NCBI GenBank assembly: GCA_902528485.1
Contig: CABZTA010000004.1
Location: 1 to 48,784 of the forward strand
Length of the DNA stretch: 48,784 bases
Source: an uncultured SAR86 cluster bacterium
GTDB lineage: Bacteria > Pseudomonadota > Gammaproteobacteria > Magnimaribacterales > AG-339-G14
Direction: 5' to 3'
In this document: positions 32,273 through 42,492 of the stretch, one piece after another
Position numbering within the stretch: position 1 is the first letter of the stretch
Layout of the letters: the number at the start of each line of letters is the position of its first letter
Translations under genes and position numbers: made by a program
The notes under the pieces: generated by a model
The model's input: only the letters and a program-made list of their open reading frames with translations
What the model was told of the DNA's origin: nothing
The model's database searches: none

Positions 32273-35200
32273 TCAACTCACTTTTAATTTCTTTTCCTTC
32301 ATTTCTATCATGACCCTCTTATAATCAGTTGGCATTACTTTGACAAAGCTATCTAATGCACTATTCCAACCATTAAGAATTTTAGTTGCTATTGCTGAAT
32401 CAGTATATTTCTTATGATTATTAATTAATTGCTTAAGCTCTTTCAAATCTTCTTCATCTTCTAAATTTTCAAGCTCAAAGGTGCTGGTGTTACATTTTTT
32501 CTTGAATAGTTTTTTTGGATCATAAACATATGCAACACCTCCGCTCATCCCGGCACCAAAATTTCTGCCTGTTTCTCCGAGAATTACAGCTACTCCTCCT
32601 GTCATATATTCGCAGCCATGATCTCCAATGCCCTCAACTACAACCTTTGCTCCACTATTTCTTACACAGAATCTTTCTGCTGCAATTCCTCTAAAATATG
32701 CTTCACCTCCAGTGGCTCCGTATAAAGCGACATTTCCAAGAATAATATTCTCTTCAGCTAGAAAACTAGATTCTTTGTCAGGGTAGATTATGATTTTTCC
32801 ACCCGAGAGACCCTTTCCAACATAGTCATTGGCATCTCCCTCCAGTTCTATAGTCATTCCCTTACAACTCCATGCCCCAAGACTTTGTCCAGCAGACCCA
32901 TTTAATTTCAAGTAAATAGAATCTTCTGGCAAACCATTATTTTCCCAAACTTTCGATATTTCGTTAGATAGGATCGTTCCGAAAACCCTATCGGTATTTC
33001 CAATTTCTTGTTCTATTTTTATCTTTTTTCTGTTGAGTATGCTTGGTTTTATTTTTCTCAGCAGTTTAAGATCTAAAGATTCTTCGAGATTATGATTTTG
33101 ATCTTGAGTCTTATATACATCAGTATTTTTAAAAACCTTTTCAGCAGGAGTTAAAACATTTGATAAATCAATTCCATCTTTTTTCCAATGGTTAATGGCA
33201 GTGTCCAACTCAAGCAAATCAACTCTGCCAATCATTTCATTAAGAGTCTTGATGCCTAACTTAGCCATTATCATTCTCAATTCTTTTGCAACCATAAATA
33301 GGTAATTTACGACATTCTCAGGTTTGCCTTTGAACTTCTCTCTTAGATCCTTATCTTGTGTTGCTATACCTACAGGACAGGTATTTAGGTGGCACTTTCT
33401 CATCATGATACAGCCCAAGGTAACCAAAGGTGCAGTTGAGAAGCCAAACTCTTCAGCCCCCAAAATTGCAGCTATTGCAACATCTCTTCCCGTTTTTAAT
33501 TGACCATCTGTTTGCAGGACTACTCTTGATCTTAGATTATTCATTACTAGAGTTTGATGTGTCTCGGCAATACCTAACTCCCACGGAAGTCCTGCGTGCT
33601 TGATGGAAGTTAATGGAGAGGCTCCTGTTCCCCCATCGTGACCTGCTATAACTAAATGGTCAGTTTTAGCTTTAACGACCCCAGCTGCAATTGTGCCAAC
33701 TCCTATTTCAGAGACCAATTTCACACTTATTCTAGCTTTTCTATTTGCATTTTTAAGATCATGGATAAGTTGAGCTATATCTTCAATGGAATAAATATCG
33801 TGATGCGGGGGAGGGCTAATCAATCCTACACCAGGAGTGGAATGCCTGATTCTTGCAATATATTGATCCACTTTCTTGCCAGGTAATTCACCGCCTTCTC
33901 CAGGTTTTGCTCCTTGAGCTATTTTTATTTGTAGCTCATCAGAATTAGTCAGGTACCACATCGTGACCCCGAATCTTCCAGAGGCAACTTGTTTTATTGC
34001 AGATCTCTTAGACCTTCCATCTTTTAAAGGCTTAAACCTAACTGGATCCTCTCCTCCTTCACCAGTATTGGATTTGCCCCCAAGCTCATTCATAGCCAAA
34101 GCAAGTGACTCATGAGCTTCAGTTGAAATTGATCCCAAAGACATAGCTCCTGTAGCGAATCTTTTTACTATTTCTTTTTCCGACTCAACCTGATCGAGAG
34201 GTATACCTTTTTTTGGATATTTGAACTTCATCAAACCTCTGAGAGTACTATTTCTTGTAGTTTGTTCATTGGCATGATTAGAAAATTCCCAATATTTAGT
34301 CTCATCATTAGCCTGAGAAGCCAATTGCAATGAGGAAATTGATTTAGGATCCCACATATGAGAATCACCCCCATTACGCCAATGGAAATCTCCAGGATTT
34401 GGAAGAACTGAAACTTTATTTTGATCATATTCTGGGTAACCTATAGAGTGCCTTCTTTCAACTTCATCTGCCAATACATCAAAATTAACCCCTTGTACCC
34501 TACTGGTAGTTCCAGGGAAACAAAGTTTTATTATTTCTTCTGCCAATCCAACAGCTTCAAATATTTGAGCACCTTTATATGATTGAAGAGTAGAAATACC
34601 CATCTTAGCCATAACCTTTAACATACCTTTTGCAACACCCTTTTTGTATGCATTTACAAGATCTGAAGAACTTTTCAGATTTTCATCTTGCAGGATGCCA
34701 TCGTCTAGAGATTTCTCTAATACATCAAATGCTAAGTAAGGATTAATGGCATCTGCGCCATAGCCTATCAGAAGGCAATGATGGTGAACTTCTCTTGCTT
34801 CACCTGATTCAACTATCAATCCAAGTTGAGTTCTTTTCTCTTTTTTAACTAGATAATGATGAATTGATGAGCAAGCAAGCAATGAACTAATAGCGATTCT
34901 ATCTTTTGATAATTCACGATCAGATAGCAGCACAAATGAATAGCCTTGTTTTATTGCATCTTCTGAATCTCTACAAATTCTCTTCAGAGCTTTTCTTAAG
35001 CCTTTTGATCCGCTCCCTCTCTCGTAAGTAATATCGATAATCTTGGTTTTCCATCCAAAGGCGCTTAATTTTTTTATACTTTCGAGCTCTTGATTCGAAA
35101 GAATTGGATGTTTTAATCTTAATCGATGAGCATTTTTTTCTTGGGATTCTAGTAAATTACTTTCAGGACCGATTAAGCATTCAAGCGACATAATCACTTC

Positions 35201-36832
35201 TTCCCTGATTGAATCAATTGGAGGATTAGTAATTTGGGCAAAGAGTTGTTTGAAGTAGTCGTAAATCATTCTAGGCTTGTCAGATAAACAGGCTAAGGCA
35301 GCATCATTTCCCATTGAACCGAGAGGATCCCTCAGCTCTGTTACAAGAGGCAGAAGCATGAATTCAAGGGTTTCCGTTGTATAACCAAAGGACTGCATTC
35401 GTGAGATCAGATCTTCCTTAGAAGATTTGACTTTATATTTTTTAAGATCTTGCAGATCTACAATTTGGTTATTTATCCAATTACGGTAAGGATGTTTATT
35501 TGAAATATTTTTTTTGATTTCCTCATCAGGAATCATTCTTCCCTTCTCAAAGTCAATTAGAAACATTTTTCCTGGTTGCAGCCTACCTTTTGAAAGAACC
35601 TTAGATTGATCAACTGGGAGGACTCCTACCTCTGATGCCATGATGACTTTGTCATCATCTGTAACATAGAATCTGCTTGGTCTGAGACCATTTCTATCTA
35701 AGACTGCTCCAACATAATTACCGTCAGTAAACACAATCGAAGCAGGTCCATCCCAAGGCTCCATGAATGAAGACGAGTATTCATAAAAAGCCTTTTTTGC
35801 TGAACTCATTTCATTATCGTTTTGCCATGCTTCAGGAATCATCATCATTGCTGCTTCTGTAAGTTCTCTTCCAGACATAATTAAAAGCTCCAGAACATTA
35901 TCGAAAGATCCCGAATCTGAGCAGTCTGGTTCAGCAATAGGAAACAACTTTGTAATTTTTGAACCAAAGTATTCACTTTTTGCTAGACCTTGTCTGGAAT
36001 ACATTTGATTCATATTTCCCTTAAGTGTATTTATTTCACCGTTATGGCACATATACCTGTTTGGCTGAGCTCTGTCCCAAGAAGGAAATGTATTGGTACT
36101 GAATCTTGAATGAACCATTGCAAGGTGAGTTTCAAACTTTTTATGTTCTAAATCTGGATAAAAAGGGAAAAGTTGTGCAGGAGTCAACATTCCTTTATAA
36201 GCAATTAGTCTCGAAGACAAAGTACATGCATAAAACATAAAGGATTGTTTTAAATTTTCCTCGTATCTCAAGCGCTTAGTAAAAATTTTTCTGATCAAGT
36301 AAAGTTTTCTCTCAAATGCGTCTTGATCTAGTTTCGATGCTCTTTGGATAAAAATTTGTTGAATTTCAGGTTGGCAGTCTAATGCAGCTGGACCAACGTT
36401 TGCCTTTTTAGGATTAACCGGTACTTTTCTCCATCCTAAAAATTTTTGACCCTCTGATTTTATTATTTCTTCGACTACTTTTTTGCAATATGATCTTTCC
36501 TTTCTGTCTTGAGGAAGGAAAATATTCCCAGTAGCGTAACTCCCAAAAGCAGGAAGATTTATTTTGATTTTTTTTGCTTGTTCCTGGAAAAAAGAATCTG
36601 GTAGAGCCATAAGAATCCCAGCTCCATCACCAGTGTTTTCCTCAAACCCACATCCACCTCTATGGTCCATCCTAGAGTTGATTAAATAGGCATCATCCAT
36701 AATCTCTCTAGAGGGGATGCCTTTAATATTAGCAACTAAGCCGACGCCACAAGAGTCTTTCTCACTATTTGGGTCGTAAAGTCCAATTTTTTTAGGACGT
36801 TCTAGTAATTTATTTTCTTTATCTTCTACCAT
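32273..36832 (-). CDS. gltB: Glutamate synthase large subunit
   Basis: 1519 aa; N-terminal CGVGLVANIKG Ntn amidotransferase domain, SGRFGVTMWYLTNSDELQIKIAQGAKPGEGGELPGKKV, Fe-S cysteines GCIMMRKCHLNTCPVGIATQ, GXGXG C-terminal domain. Confidence 0.98.
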   Translation of the reverse strand: MVEDKENKLLERPKKIGLYDPNSEKDSCGVGLVANIKGIPSREIMDDAYLINSRMDHRGGCGFEENTGDGAGILMALPDSFFQEQAKKIKINLPAFGSYATGNIFLPQDRKERSYCKKVVEEIIKSEGQKFLGWRKVPVNPKKANVGPAALDCQPEIQQIFIQRASKLDQDAFERKLYLIRKIFTKRLRYEENLKQSFMFYACTLSSRLIAYKGMLTPAQLFPFYPDLEHKKFETHLAMVHSRFSTNTFPSWDRAQPNRYMCHNGEINTLKGNMNQMYSRQGLAKSEYFGSKITKLFPIAEPDCSDSGSFDNVLELLIMSGRELTEAAMMMIPEAWQNDNEMSSAKKAFYEYSSSFMEPWDGPASIVFTDGNYVGAVLDRNGLRPSRFYVTDDDKVIMASEVGVLPVDQSKVLSKGRLQPGKMFLIDFEKGRMIPDEEIKKNISNKHPYRNWINNQIVDLQDLKKYKVKSSKEDLISRMQSFGYTTETLEFMLLPLVTELRDPLGSMGNDAALACLSDKPRMIYDYFKQLFAQITNPPIDSIREEVIMSLECLIGPESNLLESQEKNAHRLRLKHPILSNQELESIKKLSAFGWKTKIIDITYERGSGSKGLRKALKRICRDSEDAIKQGYSFVLLSDRELSKDRIAISSLLACSSIHHYLVKKEKRTQLGLIVESGEAREVHHHCLLIGYGADAINPYLAFDVLEKSLDDGILQDENLKSSSDLVNAYKKGVAKGMLKVMAKMGISTLQSYKGAQIFEAVGLAEEIIKLCFPGTTSRVQGVNFDVLADEVERRHSIGYPEYDQNKVSVLPNPGDFHWRNGGDSHMWDPKSISSLQLASQANDETKYWEFSNHANEQTTRNSTLRGLMKFKYPKKGIPLDQVESEKEIVKRFATGAMSLGSISTEAHESLALAMNELGGKSNTGEGGEDPVRFKPLKDGRSKRSAIKQVASGRFGVTMWYLTNSDELQIKIAQGAKPGEGGELPGKKVDQYIARIRHSTPGVGLISPPPHHDIYSIEDIAQLIHDLKNANRKARISVKLVSEIGVGTIAAGVVKAKTDHLVIAGHDGGTGASPLTSIKHAGLPWELGIAETHQTLVMNNLRSRVVLQTDGQLKTGRDVAIAAILGAEEFGFSTAPLVTLGCIMMRKCHLNTCPVGIATQDKDLREKFKGKPENVVNYLFMVAKELRMIMAKLGIKTLNEMIGRVDLLELDTAINHWKKDGIDLSNVLTPAEKVFKNTDVYKTQDQNHNLEESLDLKLLRKIKPSILNRKKIKIEQEIGNTDRVFGTILSNEISKVWENNGLPEDSIYLKLNGSAGQSLGAWSCKGMTIELEGDANDYVGKGLSGGKIIIYPDKESSFLAEENIILGNVALYGATGGEAYFRGIAAERFCVRNSGAKVVVEGIGDHGCEYMTGGVAVILGETGRNFGAGMSGGVAYVYDPKKLFKKKCNTSTFELENLEDEEDLKELKQLINNHKKYTDSAIATKILNGWNSALDSFVKVMPTDYKRVMIEMKEKKLKVS

Positions 36833-37034
36833 CGATAATATTCCATCCTTCCTATTAGAAAGATGCGTTCCTTCGGTTTTAATTTTTTACCTACTTCCGT
36901 CCTTTAAATAAGGATGAACGATTGATCTTAAGCCCAAGATCGCAAGGAAGAATAATGATTTCTTATAAGTTTATTTATACCAAAATATCATAAAAAAGAC
37001 CAATTTTTATTCTGTAATATAAAAATTATATTTT

Positions 37035-38123
37035 TTATATTTTTAAGCTATTAAGGATTTTCTCATCAGGAACGTTTTCAACAATTTCCACTTTTCCTAG
37101 GCCATTTAATATGATGAACCTTAAGTTGTTATTTTTGTTCTTTTTATCCAACTCCATTGCTTTTAAAATTTTTTGAGGTTCACAATTAGAAGGCAACTTT
37201 GTTGGGAGTTTAAATTTTTTTATGACACCCATAACTCTATTAAATTCCTTAACTGTCAATTTTTTAAGTAAAAAAGACAATTTTGCCGCACATAGCATAC
37301 CAATCCCTACAGCCTCTCCATGATTTAATCCTCTAAAAGATTGGACGCTCTCAATTGCATGTGCATAAGTATGCCCAAAGTTTAGGTGCGCTCTAACCGA
37401 TTTCTCTTCTTCATCTTGCTCCACAACTTTTGATTTAATTTTTGAAGATATCTTGATGAGGTCTGCCAACTCAATATAATCTGTTCTCTTTCCTAACTTT
37501 CCTCCAAACTTCTCTAATTTTGATAAAAGTCTTATGTCGTCAATAAGTGCATGTTTAATAATTTCTGAATATCCAGCAGCCATATGCCTTTTACTAAGTG
37601 ATTTTAAAAAATATGTATCAATCAACACAGCTTTTGGCTGCTTAAATGCACCAATCATATTTTTAAATTTTTTACTATTAACTCCTGTCTTACCTCCAAT
37701 AGAAGCATCCACCTGAGCTAGAAGAGTGGTAGGAATGTGCATAACCTCTACTCCTCGTAGATATACCGAGGCTACAAAGCCTGAGAGATCAGTTGTAATA
37801 CCGCCGCCAAAAGAAACAATCAACGAATCTCTAGAAAATTTCAAATCTATTAATTTTTCTAAAATTTTTTGAGAGGTCTCAATAGATTTATTTTTTTCAT
37901 TCGCAGTAAACTTTAATGATTCAAATTTACTCGGTTTTGATTTCCGTATGAAGCTCTTTACTTTTCTGATTGATAAATCAGGAAGCTTTGAGTCAAAAAT
38001 AAGAAAAATTTCTTTTGAATTAGATATCTTTTTTAAGGAAAAGCTATTAATAAAATTATCACCAAAATAAATGGAATAATTTGAACTAGGAGAACTTACC
38101 TTTAATTGTTTAATTGTTTTCAT
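37035..38123 (-). CDS. aroB: 3-dehydroquinate synthase
   Basis: SFGGGITTDLSGFVASVYLRGVEVMHIPTTLLAQVDASIGGKTGVN, FNFGHT-like NFGHTYAHAIE, LNHGEAVGIGM. Confidence 0.96.
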   Translation of the reverse strand: MKTIKQLKVSSPSSNYSIYFGDNFINSFSLKKISNSKEIFLIFDSKLPDLSIRKVKSFIRKSKPSKFESLKFTANEKNKSIETSQKILEKLIDLKFSRDSLIVSFGGGITTDLSGFVASVYLRGVEVMHIPTTLLAQVDASIGGKTGVNSKKFKNMIGAFKQPKAVLIDTYFLKSLSKRHMAAGYSEIIKHALIDDIRLLSKLEKFGGKLGKRTDYIELADLIKISSKIKSKVVEQDEEEKSVRAHLNFGHTYAHAIESVQSFRGLNHGEAVGIGMLCAAKLSFLLKKLTVKEFNRVMGVIKKFKLPTKLPSNCEPQKILKAMELDKKNKNNNLRFIILNGLGKVEIVENVPDEKILNSLKI

Positions 38124-38616
38124 TTAGTTCTTCAATAATTTTTAAAAGAATATTTTTGCTTTTATATTTATCAACGTTAATTTCAAAATTTGAAACTTCT
38201 TTATATAACTCTAACCTTTGATCGTATAGTTCTTTGAGTTTTTTGAACCTATCTATATTTTTTAAAAGAGGTCTTTTGTCCGATCTTGATGTTCTTTTGC
38301 GCTGTCTTTCAACTGAGGCATTTAGGAAAATAACTTTATTTTCCTTTAATTTTTTACGATTTTCTTGATTTATAACAATACCTCCGCCGGTAGCAATAAC
38401 CATATTCAAACTATTTGGAATATTAATCAAAAACTCTCTCTCTTTTTCTCTGAAATATTTTTCTCCACTATTTTCAAAAATCTCACTTATGGTTTTTCTT
38501 TCTTTCTTTTCAATTTCTTTGTCTGTATCCATGAATTCTTTATCTAAACTTTTGGCGAGTTTCTTCCCCAAGCTTGATTTTCCAGATCCCATTGGGCCAA
38601 CAAGAAAGATGTTCAT
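38110..38616 (-). CDS. aroK: Shikimate kinase
   Basis: LVGPMGSGKSSLGKKLAKSL, FMDTDKEIE, YFREKEREFL, IATGGGIV. Confidence 0.95.
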   Translation of the reverse strand: MNIFLVGPMGSGKSSLGKKLAKSLDKEFMDTDKEIEKKERKTISEIFENSGEKYFREKEREFLINIPNSLNMVIATGGGIVINQENRKKLKENKVIFLNASVERQRKRTSRSDKRPLLKNIDRFKKLKELYDQRLELYKEVSNFEINVDKYKSKNILLKIIEELNENN

Positions 38617-38652
38617 CTACTCATTATATCTATTAGAATTATCTTTTAGAAA

Positions 38653-41049
38653 ATGAAAAAGTTTTTTAGTTCATTATTCAGGTCAAAGATATTTCTAATA
38701 TCTCTAATTACTATTCTTTTGCCATTTCAGATGGCACTTGGTGTTTATATATATCTTTATCCTGAATTACCAAAAATTAGTGACCTTGATAAAGCAGAAT
38801 TACAAATCCCATTAAAAATTTATACTAGCGATGGAAAGCTTATTTCTGAATTTGGGGAAATTCATAGAACTAAAATTATTTTTGAAGACATACCCAAAGG
38901 GCTTGTTAATGCCTATCTAGCAGCAGAAGACGATGAATTTTTCTCCCATACGGGTATAGATTTTACAGCTCTTGCTAGAGCGCTAAGTGAGTTGATAATT
39001 ACTGGAGAAAAAGGCAGCGGAGGAGGAACTTTGACAATGCAAGTTGCGAGAAATTATCTGCTTACTCAAGAAAAAACCTATAAAAGAAAATTAAAAGAAA
39101 TCTATACGGCCTTTATGCTTGAAGTTTTTTTAACTAAAGAGCAAATATTTGAACTTTATGTAAATAAAGTTTTTTTAGGAAACAGAGCCTATGGCGTTGT
39201 TGCGGCTTCCTCAATTTATTACGGAAAACCTCTTCAGGATTTATCTGTAGCTCAATTTGCAATGATTGCTGCTTCAACGCAAAGACCATCAGAGGTGAAC
39301 CCACTAGCAAATAAAAGAAGAGCATTGAATAGAAGAAATTGGATACTTAAACGAATGGAAGATCTCGGTTACATCTCAGAGATTGATTATGAGGTAAATG
39401 TTTCTGAACCTCTTACAGCAGATAATTTCGGAATTAAACCTGAAGTGGAAGCGGGTCATTTGGCGGAGGAGATAAGAAAATACATGGTTAGTAACTATGG
39501 GAATGAAGTATATAAAGATGGCTATGAAGTTTATTCATCAATTAATTCAGAACATCAACTCTCTGCCAATAAAGCCCTTAAAACTGGTATAGAGAGTTAT
39601 GAGAATCGACATGGATTTAGAAAGCCGCAGAATTATGAAAATTTGATTCCTAATAAATTTTTTAATAAGTCCGAAGTGTTCTATCAATTCTTTTATCAAG
39701 ATATAGATTTTTCTGATGAGTATGGAATAGAAAAAACGGATGAGCATCCTTTCAAGGAGATTGAATCTCTTTATGAGTCACTCCCAAAATACAAAAATTT
39801 TGTCCCTGCTATATTTCTTTCAGTAGAAGATCAAGTTGTATTTCTTATTAACTCTAATTTAGAGCTCATAAAAATTTTTAAAGAGGACTTGAGAACGAAG
39901 ATTAGACCAAAAATAGATGAGAATAGAATAGATAGAGAGGTGCAGGAATTCTCGGATTTCTTCTCTCCTGGAGATCTCGTTTGGATGAATGAAAGTGGAG
40001 AAAAAGTAGAATTTTCTCAATATCCAGAGATTCAATCATGTATCGTGAGTCTTGATCCAAAGGATGGAAAGATCTTGGCTTTGGTCGGCGGATATGACTT
40101 TTACTCAAGTAACTATAATCGAGTTTTTCAAGCAAAACCCCAACTTGGTTCAAACTTTAAACCTTTTTTATATAGTGCTGCTTTTGAGAATGGTTATAAT
40201 CCATCCTCAATAATCCTTGATGCACCTATAGTTTTTGAAGATGAGAATTTAGAAGATGTCTGGCGCCCAAAAAATTCATCTGGCAGATTCTATGGACCAA
40301 CAAGATTAAGAGAGGCATTGGTCCAGTCAAGAAATATAGTTTCAGTGAGACTTCTTCAGGAATTAGGTATCGATAAAGTAAGAAGTCATGTTCAGAAATA
40401 TGGATTCCAAGAAGATGAAATTCCGAATGATTTGTCTCTGGCTCTAGGATCTTACAGTTCAACACCCCTACAAAATGCAAAAGCTTTTTCTATCATTGCT
40501 AATGGAGGAAAAGCGATAGAGCCTTATTACATTGAAAAAATCGTTCTTCCTAATTCAGAAGTATTAGATTTCTCAAAAACTAAAACTTTAGATTTTAGAA
40601 CCTCAAGATTATGGAACGGATACAATGAAGAAAATAATGAAAAGGCAATCATCGATCCCAGAATTACATATGTAATTAATGATATCTTGATAGAAGCGGC
40701 AAAAAGAGGAACAGCAAGCAATATAAAAAAATTATCCAGAGATGATTTTGCAGGAAAAACTGGGACAACTAATGATGCAGAAAGTACTTGGTTTACAGGC
40801 TTTAATAATAGCTTCTTAGCAACTGTTTGGTTTGGATATGATCAACCTAAACCACTAGGGGAGAGAGAGTTTGGAAGTACAACTGCTTTACCTATCTGGA
40901 TGAATTATGTCTCCGAGGTTGAGAATTATATCGACAAAGGAACGCAATCAAGACCTAAGAATCTATCAGCAGCCAGATTGAATAAAAGTACAGGAGAAAT
41001 TGCCAGGCCGGATGAAAAGAATATCTTCTTTGACTTTCTAATAAATTAA
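38653..41049 (+). CDS. mrcA: Penicillin-binding protein 1A (bifunctional GT51/transpeptidase)
   Basis: AAEDDEFFSHTGID, GGGTLTMQVARNYLL, transpeptidase GSNFKPFLYSAA, KTGTTNDAESTWFTGF. Confidence 0.96.
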   Translation: MKKFFSSLFRSKIFLISLITILLPFQMALGVYIYLYPELPKISDLDKAELQIPLKIYTSDGKLISEFGEIHRTKIIFEDIPKGLVNAYLAAEDDEFFSHTGIDFTALARALSELIITGEKGSGGGTLTMQVARNYLLTQEKTYKRKLKEIYTAFMLEVFLTKEQIFELYVNKVFLGNRAYGVVAASSIYYGKPLQDLSVAQFAMIAASTQRPSEVNPLANKRRALNRRNWILKRMEDLGYISEIDYEVNVSEPLTADNFGIKPEVEAGHLAEEIRKYMVSNYGNEVYKDGYEVYSSINSEHQLSANKALKTGIESYENRHGFRKPQNYENLIPNKFFNKSEVFYQFFYQDIDFSDEYGIEKTDEHPFKEIESLYESLPKYKNFVPAIFLSVEDQVVFLINSNLELIKIFKEDLRTKIRPKIDENRIDREVQEFSDFFSPGDLVWMNESGEKVEFSQYPEIQSCIVSLDPKDGKILALVGGYDFYSSNYNRVFQAKPQLGSNFKPFLYSAAFENGYNPSSIILDAPIVFEDENLEDVWRPKNSSGRFYGPTRLREALVQSRNIVSVRLLQELGIDKVRSHVQKYGFQEDEIPNDLSLALGSYSSTPLQNAKAFSIIANGGKAIEPYYIEKIVLPNSEVLDFSKTKTLDFRTSRLWNGYNEENNEKAIIDPRITYVINDILIEAAKRGTASNIKKLSRDDFAGKTGTTNDAESTWFTGFNNSFLATVWFGYDQPKPLGEREFGSTTALPIWMNYVSEVENYIDKGTQSRPKNLSAARLNKSTGEIARPDEKNIFFDFLIN

Positions 41050-41054
41050 TTAAA

Positions 41055-41639
41055 TTACTTATAAATTGTAAGCACTAATTTTGAAGAATATTCATTCCAT
41101 TCTTCTAATACTTTTCTTTTAAAATTTGATCTTACAAAGCTCTGAATCTTTCCCTCTAGAATGGAAATTATCAATCCAGCTGAATCAGTTGGAGTTAAGT
41201 TGAATTTTGTCTTGCTTGATTGTTCATAATTTTGGAAGGCAAGTTTTATCTCAAGCTCAAATCTTTCAAATAAATGATTTACTTTTTCTTCTATTTTTAC
41301 TTCATCTGGACTGAGTGCTTCTCTAGTCAAAATTTTACAAATACCTTTGTTTTTCTCACAAAAAGCTAATATTAGTGTACAAATGTTAAAAGGAGTCTCC
41401 GGGCTTGAAACCTCTTTTTTAATGGACGATATTCTCGGAAATATATTTTCCTCACAAAAATCAACTAAACCTTCGAATATCTTTCTTTTGCTTGGAAAAT
41501 GTTTATAGATGGCAGCTTCAGTTATCTCGCATCGTTTTGCTAATTCAGCAGTAGTAATTTTTATCGGTTCTTTACTCTCAAGCATGGAAACTAAAGTTTG
41601 CATAATGTTAATTTGTCTTTTGGTCAGAGTTTCAGTCAT
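41055..41639 (-). CDS. slmA: TetR-family nucleoid occlusion factor SlmA
   Basis: HTH ITTAELAKRCEITEAAIYKHFPSKRKIFEGLVDF; SlmA-like FCEKNKGICKILTREAL and NHLFERFE. Confidence 0.85.
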   Translation of the reverse strand: MTETLTKRQINIMQTLVSMLESKEPIKITTAELAKRCEITEAAIYKHFPSKRKIFEGLVDFCEENIFPRISSIKKEVSSPETPFNICTLILAFCEKNKGICKILTREALSPDEVKIEEKVNHLFERFELEIKLAFQNYEQSSKTKFNLTPTDSAGLIISILEGKIQSFVRSNFKRKVLEEWNEYSSKLVLTIYK

Positions 41640-41640
41640 C

Positions 41641-42492
41641 TTATTTAGTTATCCAGGTTCCAACACCTTTGTCAGTAAGTATTTCAACTAAAACTGCATG
41701 CGGTACTCTACCATCGACGATATGGGCACTTTTCACGCCGCTTTCTAGACTTTTAATCACTGATGAGAGTTTTGGAAGCATTCCTCCTTTTATGTTTTTA
41801 GCAATTTTTTTGGCTTTTTTGATATTCATTTCAGATATTTTTTTCCCTGTGTTAGTCAACACTCCTTTTACATCCGTCATCATAATTATCTTTTCAGCTC
41901 TTAATTTTTCAGCAACCTTGCAAGCCACATGATCAGCGTTAATATTGTAATGCATTCCAAATCTATCCCTGCCAATTGGAGCAATTACAGGAATTTTTCC
42001 ATTAAAAATATTTTTCTTAATTAAATTTCCATCAACTTTTGTGATATCACCGACAAAACCAAGATTCATCTTTGTTTTAATTTTTTTACAGATAAGAATA
42101 CTTTCTCTAACGTCATTGAATGTTTTTGTCTTTGCTCCCCAAGTTTTGATCAGTTCAGCAATATCTCCGTTTACTTCTCTGAGAGTTTTAATAATGATTT
42201 TTATTGAATTTTCGTCTGTTTTTCTAAGACCATCAATAAAAACACTTTTAATATTGCTCTTCTTCAAATTTCTTTCAATTTGTGGACCGCCTCCATGAAC
42301 AAGAACAGGAAATATTCCAATTTGCCTCATCAAAGCGATATCTCTTGCAAAATTTTGCCTTAACTTACTTTCTTTCATGGCGCTTCCACCATACTTAATG
42401 ACCACTATCTTTCCTGAAAACTTTTGTATATAGGGCAATGCCTCACTGAGGATCTTTGCAAGTGATTCTGCTGATTTGCTATCTTTGATCAT
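41641..42492 (-). CDS. argB: Acetylglutamate kinase
   Basis: VVIKYGGSAMKE, PVLVHGGGPQIE, NINADHVACKVAEKL, IVDGRVPHAVLVEILTDKGVGT. Confidence 0.96.
   Translation of the reverse strand: MIKDSKSAESLAKILSEALPYIQKFSGKIVVIKYGGSAMKESKLRQNFARDIALMRQIGIFPVLVHGGGPQIERNLKKSNIKSVFIDGLRKTDENSIKIIIKTLREVNGDIAELIKTWGAKTKTFNDVRESILICKKIKTKMNLGFVGDITKVDGNLIKKNIFNGKIPVIAPIGRDRFGMHYNINADHVACKVAEKLRAEKIIMMTDVKGVLTNTGKKISEMNIKKAKKIAKNIKGGMLPKLSSVIKSLESGVKSAHIVDGRVPHAVLVEILTDKGVGTWITK

Noticed and set aside
36936-36951. gatcttaagcccaagatc-like inverted repeat upstream of gltB, considered as a regulatory operator.
   Set aside because: Only a 6-bp stem with no T-tract and no known operator match; expected by chance in AT-rich intergenic DNA.
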